Origin: Botryosphaeria dothidea
Lineage: Eukaryota > Ascomycota > Dothideomycetes > Botryosphaeriales > Botryosphaeriaceae
Direction: 5' to 3'
Length of the DNA stretch: 64,000 nucleotides
NCBI GenBank assembly: GCA_011503125.2
Contig: WWBZ02000082.1
Location: forward strand, 1,178,001-1,242,000
The notes beneath the pieces are model-generated. The model saw nothing but the letters and a program-made list of their open reading frames with translations. It was not told the DNA's origin and ran no database searches. Shown piece after piece: positions 58,163 through 64,000 of the stretch (position 1 is its first letter; each line of letters begins with the position of its first letter). The translations under genes and the position numbers were made by a program.

Positions 58163-59289
58163 AGTCCCATAGCTGTCTAAGGGGGCCTTTTTTTCTTCTA
58201 CTTGTTGGTGCGAATTTTGCATTTGACGCTAAGCGTCAGCTGCAGCGCCCCTCCGTATCGCCAGTTATTTGCATGGGTGAAAGCGGCTGACATGATGTTT
58301 CATGCCGATGCTGGAGAGTTTCGATTCGGCCATTGGTTTTGCGCATTTTCTCATCTGCAATTGATGAAATTTTTCCGTCCCGAGAAAAAGCAAGGCGTGC
58401 TAGAGCGTGGCAGCAAATCCAAATGCGGAGACGTCGATCATTTACATCTTTGGCAGCTGTGCGACCCCCGAAGATCCCCGTCGACCAGGCGCTCATGGCT
58501 GCAAAGCTGACGTATTACTTTCTGGAGCAGTGTACTGGTGAAATGATGCACCTACTGCAAGTCATCTGCATAACTTGAAAAGTGAGTGGGCGGGAAGTCC
58601 TTGGTTCCGCGCGGGTGTGTTTGCAGCCTACCCAGAACCTGGCAAGTCGAACTGACAAAAAAAGGCAAGGAGGCGGATTTTAAGCTTAAAGGAAAGAAGC
58701 ATAGGGAATAAAGTTGAGCATCTCAGGGACAAAACTTATCTTCAGGTGACTGCTGCTCCTCTGTTCGATCCGCAACACTAAGTGGAAACTTGGCCTTGCC
58801 ACCCCGTTGACCCCGCTCTCATCCATCAATCTGATTTGTGATTGCGTCATGAGCCTCTCAGCACAGTAAGAATGACCTGCCACGACAGGACGCTACACAT
58901 GCCCTATGTATAATCTCCAAAACATGAAAGTGGGTCTCGGTCTCGCGCGCCGTGCAGGCACCGAGGACGAATGATCGCCCCGTTCGGGCCCGTCGGCCTC
59001 AGCAAAGCCCGACTCCTGGTTACCTGGACTGATCGCTCTGTGTCCATTCAAGACTGCTGTCGGCCTCTGCACGACCGACTCGCCGGCACTTGAACTAGTG
59101 TTCTCTACCTATTCGAAATGACCGAGTTGCTACCGGTCGAATTCACCGAAGACTATCGCACGAGATGTCCGAGGCTTCGGGGCTCTGCTTTGACCGGCTT
59201 GCTGGATGCATGGGTTGAAAGGTGGCGCTGTGCATTTTGTCGCGTCCTGCTATATATCACATGCTGTGTTGACGCGTTGGCGCGTTCCG

Positions 59290-59297
59290 TATATAAG
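59290..59297 (+). promoter_or_regulatory. TATA box of the cytochrome P450 gene
   Basis: TATATAAG lies 85 bp upstream of the P450 start codon, a distance that suits a fungal core promoter with a short leader. Few other genes in the window show such a clear TATA box, which may indicate inducible expression. Confidence 0.55.
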
Positions 59298-59374
59298 GAG
59301 ATCACTTTCTCTTTCCATGAATGCTCCCCACACTGAACTGAGACGACAAGACTACAGGGTGGTTGGTTTGCAAC

Positions 59375-61148
59375 ATGTCCACCAGAATTGCTCTTGCCTT
59401 GCTCTGCGCCTTGGGCATATGGATATTCCAGGTACGTTTCAAAAGCGCGGCAAACACCCCGCTTGGAAGGAAAAGTTGCCAATTGTCGGCGACACAGTAC
59501 ACGCCATGTGTTCCCCGCAAGATGTTCTCATTCAAATATACTCACTGGCAGCCAGATCATCTTTTACGCTCTGGCAGGGCCTCTCCGAAAAGTTCCCGGC
59601 CCCTGGTATGCGCGCTTCACCAATCTCCCTCTCAAATGGGCGACCATCAAGGGCCGTCGCATGTACTTTATCGAGGCGCTGCACAAAAAGTACGGGGACA
59701 TGGTGCTCATTGCACCCAACCAAGTCGACTGCAACAGCCCGACTATGTTTCGCGAAATCCACCGGCACGGCAACGGATTCCGGAAGGCTGCGTGGTATAG
59801 AAAATTTGCCGGGTACAAGGATGTGGAGGAGAGGAACTCTCTCTTCATCATGGAAGATCCGAAGACGCATGCCACTCGGCGCAAACTGATGGCAAGGGCA
59901 TTCAGTAAGAGCGAGATCAGGAAGCACTGGGAGGTGGAGATTAAGCAGAAAGTGGAGTTTGCGGTCAGGCAGATGGAGAAGGACGCAAAGGAGCATCCCG
60001 ACGGGGAGGTCGATGTTCAGAAGTGGTGGACGTTGATGGCTGCCGACGTCATCTCCAGGATCGCCTTTGGCGAGAGCTTCAACTTGCTCCTGGCCGGACA
60101 GGTAAGTACTGAGATTGCCATCTCGAGGCGCAAACCCAAAAGAGACAGCCTAACACAAACGACCAGAAAAACGAGTACCTCCACGCCGTCGAGCGCATCG
60201 CAAAGGCCAACGGCATCTCCGCCGAAGTCCCCATCTTCCGCTTGCTCTGCTGCGTGCCCATCCCGTCCATTCAGTCCCTCTTCAACACCATGGGCGTCGT
60301 CATGGACTTCGCCACCAAAACCGTCAACAACAGCCGCACGCAGGGCACCGCCGGCGTCGGCAACATCTTCACCAGCATCCTCGCCGAGGTCGAGAAGAGC
60401 GGCAGCACCCTCGACGACGTCATCCTCGTCCGCGAGGCCCGCAGCCTCATCATCGCCGGCACTGACACCACCGCCATCACCCTCACCTTCCTCGTCTGGA
60501 ACGTCCTGTCCCGCCCGCAGCTGCACAGAGACCTTCTCGAGGAGCTGCGCCGCGAGGCCGGGGATATGGGTGAGGAGGATGGTTTCGCGCTCGAGGACGA
60601 GCAGCTCGAGCAGCTCCCTCTGCTGACCGCCGTCATCCAGGAGTCGATGCGGCTGTACGGCGCGGCTCCCGGCAGCCTCCCTCGCTCTCCCCCGCTGGGA
60701 GGCGCAACTGTTGGCGGTGTATACATCCCCGATTCGGCCGTCGTGTCGACGCAGGCGTGGTCACTGCACCGCCATCCCGCCATCTGGGAGAACCCAGAGG
60801 AGTGAGTGCTTTCTTCCCTTGCCCCCGTCCAGACACCAACATCCCCCCCCCAGTGAAATTTGGAAATATCAGCTAATCGCTCCCCCTCCCAGGTTCGACG
60901 TCAGCCGCTGGCTGTCCGGCAACATGTCGGACGAGGCCAAGGCGGCCTTCCACCCCTGGGGCGGCGGCGGACGCGTCTGCCTGGGCATGCACGTCGCCGA
61001 GATGGAGCTGCGGCACGGCGCGGCCACGTTCTTCCTGCGGTATCCGCAGGCGAGGCTGGCGCCGCGGACAACGCCCGAGACGATGCGGCCCGAGCAGTTC
61101 TTCATCATCACCCCGAAGAACCGCGAGTGCGGGGTGGTGCTGGCGTAG
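59375..61148 (+). CDS. Cytochrome P450 monooxygenase
   Basis: Exons 59375..59431, 59556..60101, 60167..60801 and 60893..61148, 497 aa; phases 0, 0, 2. The N-terminus MSTRIALALLCALGIWIFQ is an ER membrane anchor, followed by LRKVPGPWYARFTNLPLKW with the proline-rich hinge. I-helix AGTDTT at residues 298-303, K-helix ESMR at 360-363, the NPEEFDVSRWL segment (completed by intron 3), and the haem loop PWGGGGRVCLGM with ligand Cys442. In the loop the usual Phe seven residues before Cys is Trp. It should insert one oxygen atom from O2 using electrons from cytochrome P450 reductase; the substrate cannot be told. No biosynthetic backbone gene lies beside it, so there is no sign of a metabolite cluster in view. 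Confidence 0.93.
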
Positions 61149-62091
61149 CTTGTCTGGGGGGTGGCTGCCAATGCCGTGGGACGGTGGTTCCAGAGTGTTT
61201 CTGAGACAGCGTGGCGTGGTTCTCCTTGGCATTGGGTGCTGGAGTGTTGGGCTGGGTGAGCTTGTTTTGGGATTTGTTGTTGTCTTTGCTCTTCCAGTAT
61301 GCGGGGTTTCCGGCAAACACTTCGAGCATCGCGGATCAACACACGAGTTTTGTTTCCTGTAAATATCACACACGCTTCTTTCCTCTCGGCTTGCTGTTGA
61401 AACATCAAGAAAACCTTCATAAGCTGTTACTTATTGTTCTCCGGGTGATCTCGGCGTCTGAGGCGTCCATGGAGACTAGGCCGCAATAGTGGTGGTCAAA
61501 AATGAGAGGCCTGTTGGCATTGCATGATTGCTTTATTTGCATCTATAGAGTAGACCTGGCCCTGGATCGTCGGTTTCATGGTACATCGAACAAGGTTCAT
61601 GCTTAGAAGCTTAGCCGGCTTAGGTTCCCCACAGCAACGATGTGGAGGAGGTCGGTTTCTCCGCAAGTCATAGCTATTCTACCGTTTGAGATGACAGTGC
61701 TGTTACAATAGCACTTGTTCATATCAGAGTTTTGATCGGTGGTAACGAGACGAAACATTCGGTGTGTGCCCATTCGGTTGTGGCTTCATTAGGCCATGTT
61801 TTGCTTGGCCGGATGGTCCTTGCTCCTGGCGAGACCCAAAGGTGGTAAGCGTGGTATGATCACGAAACGATGGACACTAGGCAGACCGTGAGACTGCCAA
61901 AATACGAGTGAAGATTTACTTGAAACTTATGCGAGTGCGCTGCCTGGATTTAAAGGGGAATTTCCTCTGTACATCAAAGGGCCCACCGCTTGATTGATAT
62001 TTCAATCTACTTTTCTTCATATTGACAGCCTTGTTTGTCAGCCAATCGTTTTCACTGTCACTCGTTTTGTTTTGAGCGGAAGTGCACCACC
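61149..62091. other. Intergenic stretch, 0.9 kb
   Basis: P450 3' UTR and promoter of the secreted hydrolase gene, in tandem orientation. Frames under 95 codons without domains. Confidence 0.5.
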
Positions 62092-64000
62092 ATGCGACAA
62101 GAATCCATACCTTTTGTCCTTTGCAGTCTTCTGCAACTGTTTGAGCCTGCATTGGCATACCCAGCTAAAGGCTACAAAGTCACAGCGAAGGCTGTCGGGG
62201 AAGTCAACGCCGCGGACTTTGAGTATTACCTTGCTGCAAACGCCACTGCACATCAAACGCATTACGATGATTTGAGCGCAAAGGGTTACCGCATGACCTC
62301 TTTGAGCTCATTCGGGGGTTCTTCAGATGCAGAATATGCAGCTGTATGGGTGAAGCGCTCAGGGCCTTCTTTCACTGCCGTTCACAATGTGGATGCCTCC
62401 GCATTCAAGGCATGGATTGATGCACACTCCGAGGGTCATGTCCCAACCCTCATCGCGGCTACAGGTCCTGCTGATTCGGCCGTCTTCTCGGCGGTCATGG
62501 AGGCTGGGAACACCACTTGGACTCAGAAATGTGACATGACCGAGTACAGTCTCGGCGGCCAGGATCAAGGCGCAAGAGCACAGGGCCAGATCATGACATC
62601 TTTCCGGCAATACGGGATTCCTGGCGACTACCGCTACTGTGCCATCTGGCATGCTAACCCTGTCTATGACAAGATGACTTCGTATCTCTCGAATGCTGCG
62701 GTTGACGGATTCAAGTCCACTGTGGAGACTGAGAAGAGCAAGCCATACTGGAGGCCCGGCTCCATTTCTATTGCAGAGGACGGAAGTTACACGAGCTTCT
62801 GGACGGATTCCAGCATCGGAGGCTGGGACCTTCAGTACGACCTCACAGCCGCTGATCTCGATGCGGAGATCAGCAAGCAGAAGTCTGCCGGCAGATATAT
62901 TGCCCATCTTTCCGGCGGAGGGGCCGGCGAAAGCACGAGATACGCAGCCGTCTTTGCTTCTCAATATATCCCCTCAACGCGCAACTGGGTGGTAAAGGGG
63001 TCTGCCACTACCGGATTCCCGGACAGCGCTGCTGCTGAAGCAAAGGCGGAAAGTCTCATCCAGGACTTCATGAAAAAGGCAGGCGTCCGCCAAGTGCAGC
63101 TCGCGATAGCGCAGAAGGGAGAAGAGCTCCTCAACAAGGCCTACACCTGGAGCGAGCCGGAAAGACACATCACCCAAACGAACGACACGTTCCTGCTCGC
63201 CAGCGTCAGCAAAGCCTTCTGCGCCGCCGCCATCCAGACGCTCTACGACGCCGGCAAACTCACGCCCGACACGAAGGTGTACCCGCTGCTCGGCTACGCC
63301 AACCCGGCCGACGCCCGCCAGCAAGACATCACCATCCAGCAGCTCCTCGACCACACCGCCGGCTTCAAGCGCAGCGTCTCCGGCGACCCGGCCTACCAGA
63401 TGCGCGAAATCGCCCTCGCCCAGTCCAACGGCGCGCGCCCGGCCAGCCTCAAGGACGTGGTGGACTACATGTACGCGCGCCCGCTCGACTACACGCCCGG
63501 CACCGACTACGAGTACGGCAACTACAACTACATGCTGCTGAGCTACGTCGTCGAGCACGTCGCCGCCACGAGCTACTGGGCGTTCCTGAAGCCGTCCGTC
63601 CTCGGGCCGGACAGCCTCGACGTCAAGCGCTGGCTGACGGACCCGGCCACGCACGCCGCCGACAACGTCGTCCAGGAGTCCGCCATGACGGGCCTGAGCG
63701 CGCTGGAGCCGAGCGCGCCGGACCCCGTCGCGCACGTCTACGGCGGCGACGGGCAGTACAAGGACGCGACGCTCGGCACGACGGGGCTGGCGGCGAGCGC
63801 GAGCGCGCTGGCCAAGTTCGCGCACACGCACGCGGTGTGGGGCGTGGGCGGGCGGTCGCCGGGCTACAGGGACGGGACGACGTCCGGGGCGCGGACGTAC
63901 ATGGAGAGCAGGGGCGATGGCGTCGATTGGGCGATGACGATTAACACGAGGGACTTCCCGAACGGAGATGGGGATTTCGATGGGGTTACGGGGGCGGTTA
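62092..64000 (+). CDS. Secreted serine hydrolase, polyglycine hydrolase-like (beta-lactamase fold), 3' truncated
   Basis: Open without introns from ATG 62092 to the window end (636 codons and one base); the stop lies beyond. MRQESIPFVLCSLLQLFEPA plus LA is a signal peptide, with cleavage likely before YPAKGYK. The N-terminal half has repeated blocks of the type AEYAAVWVKRSGPSFTA, YRYCAIWHANPV and RYAAVFASQ, like the paired-Trp repeat domain I associate with fungal polyglycine hydrolases. The C-terminal half is a class C beta-lactamase/transpeptidase fold: nucleophile motif SVSK (Ser371, Lys374) in LASVSKAFCAAAIQTLYDAG, LDHTAGFKRSV, and a YGN motif near residue 475. Characterised relatives cleave glycine-rich hinges of plant class IV chitinases; the present substrate is inferred only by similarity. 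NxT/S glycosylation sites are present (NTTW, NDT). GC content rises sharply in the second half. Confidence 0.85.
   Translation, partial: MRQESIPFVLCSLLQLFEPALAYPAKGYKVTAKAVGEVNAADFEYYLAANATAHQTHYDDLSAKGYRMTSLSSFGGSSDAEYAAVWVKRSGPSFTAVHNVDASAFKAWIDAHSEGHVPTLIAATGPADSAVFSAVMEAGNTTWTQKCDMTEYSLGGQDQGARAQGQIMTSFRQYGIPGDYRYCAIWHANPVYDKMTSYLSNAAVDGFKSTVETEKSKPYWRPGSISIAEDGSYTSFWTDSSIGGWDLQYDLTAADLDAEISKQKSAGRYIAHLSGGGAGESTRYAAVFASQYIPSTRNWVVKGSATTGFPDSAAAEAKAESLIQDFMKKAGVRQVQLAIAQKGEELLNKAYTWSEPERHITQTNDTFLLASVSKAFCAAAIQTLYDAGKLTPDTKVYPLLGYANPADARQQDITIQQLLDHTAGFKRSVSGDPAYQMREIALAQSNGARPASLKDVVDYMYARPLDYTPGTDYEYGNYNYMLLSYVVEHVAATSYWAFLKPSVLGPDSLDVKRWLTDPATHAADNVVQESAMTGLSALEPSAPDPVAHVYGGDGQYKDATLGTTGLAASASALAKFAHTHAVWGVGGRSPGYRDGTTSGARTYMESRGDGVDWAMTINTRDFPNGDGDFDGVTGAV

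Larger units (their letters stand above)
57880..59374. other. Intergenic stretch with an 85-bp inverted-repeat element
   Basis: Apart from the element at 58078-58162 and the P450 promoter, no gene is supported. Frames under 110 codons, no domains. Confidence 0.45.

Noticed and set aside
62974..63831. 285-codon minus-strand frame opposite the secreted hydrolase
   Set aside because: Arg/Val/Gly/Ala-rich mirror of a GC-rich coding region; no motif.
59375..64000. A secondary-metabolite cluster formed by the P450 and the adjacent hydrolase
   Set aside because: No synthase, synthetase, terpene cyclase or cluster regulator is visible nearby, and the hydrolase is a secreted protease-type protein.

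Overview
The window looks like nuclear DNA of a filamentous ascomycete (Pezizomycotina, possibly Dothideomycetes). Genes carry several short GT..AG introns (mostly 46-140 nt), codons are GC-rich at third positions, and the protein set is typical: Zn2Cys6 and WOPR regulators, CinA-like protein, patatin-like proteins, P450, and a polyglycine-hydrolase-like secreted enzyme. I rebuilt exon structures by hand from splice signals and reading-frame continuity; nothing was compared with a database, so exact starts and junctions are predictions. I saw no rRNA, tRNA or CRISPR.

Layout. 0-9.3 kb: 3' part of a retropepsin-like gene (+), a four-helix membrane protein (-), a patatin-like protein that lacks the nucleophile serine (-), a MOSC-domain protein (+), and an unrecognised gene with an apparent frameshift (-). 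10.6-13.3 kb: a second patatin-like phospholipase with an intact catalytic dyad (-). 14.9-25.1 kb is a core block: a small unknown protein (+), CinA-like protein (-), ubiquitin-conjugating enzyme UBC4/5 (-), glutaryl-CoA dehydrogenase (-) and flap endonuclease FEN1/Rad27 (+), the last two divergent from about 600 bp. 26.8-32.6 kb: Zn2Cys6 transcription factor (-) and the 24-kDa subunit of complex I (+).

33-39.7 kb is a gene desert holding a kinase-like gene fragment and copies of a small inverted-repeat element; it ends at the WOPR regulator Pac2 (+), which has a probable 5' UTR intron. A small cytochrome b5 (-) converges on pac2. 43-49 kb is a second desert with more repeats and a decayed reading frame. 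49.2-54.6 kb: TAF12 (+) and a CorA-type Mg2+ transporter (+). 55-58 kb is disturbed: a disordered protein with a 15-bp minisatellite, a CorA-like pseudogene with nonsense codons, and an 85-bp inverted-repeat element. 59.4-64 kb: a cytochrome P450 (+) and a secreted beta-lactamase-fold serine hydrolase that runs off the window (+).

Most genes are independent housekeeping loci rather than one pathway. No biosynthetic cluster is evident. The accessory interest lies in the decayed and repeat-bearing segments (33-36, 43-49 and 55-58 kb), the catalytic/pseudo-catalytic patatin pair, and the secreted hydrolase at the right edge.
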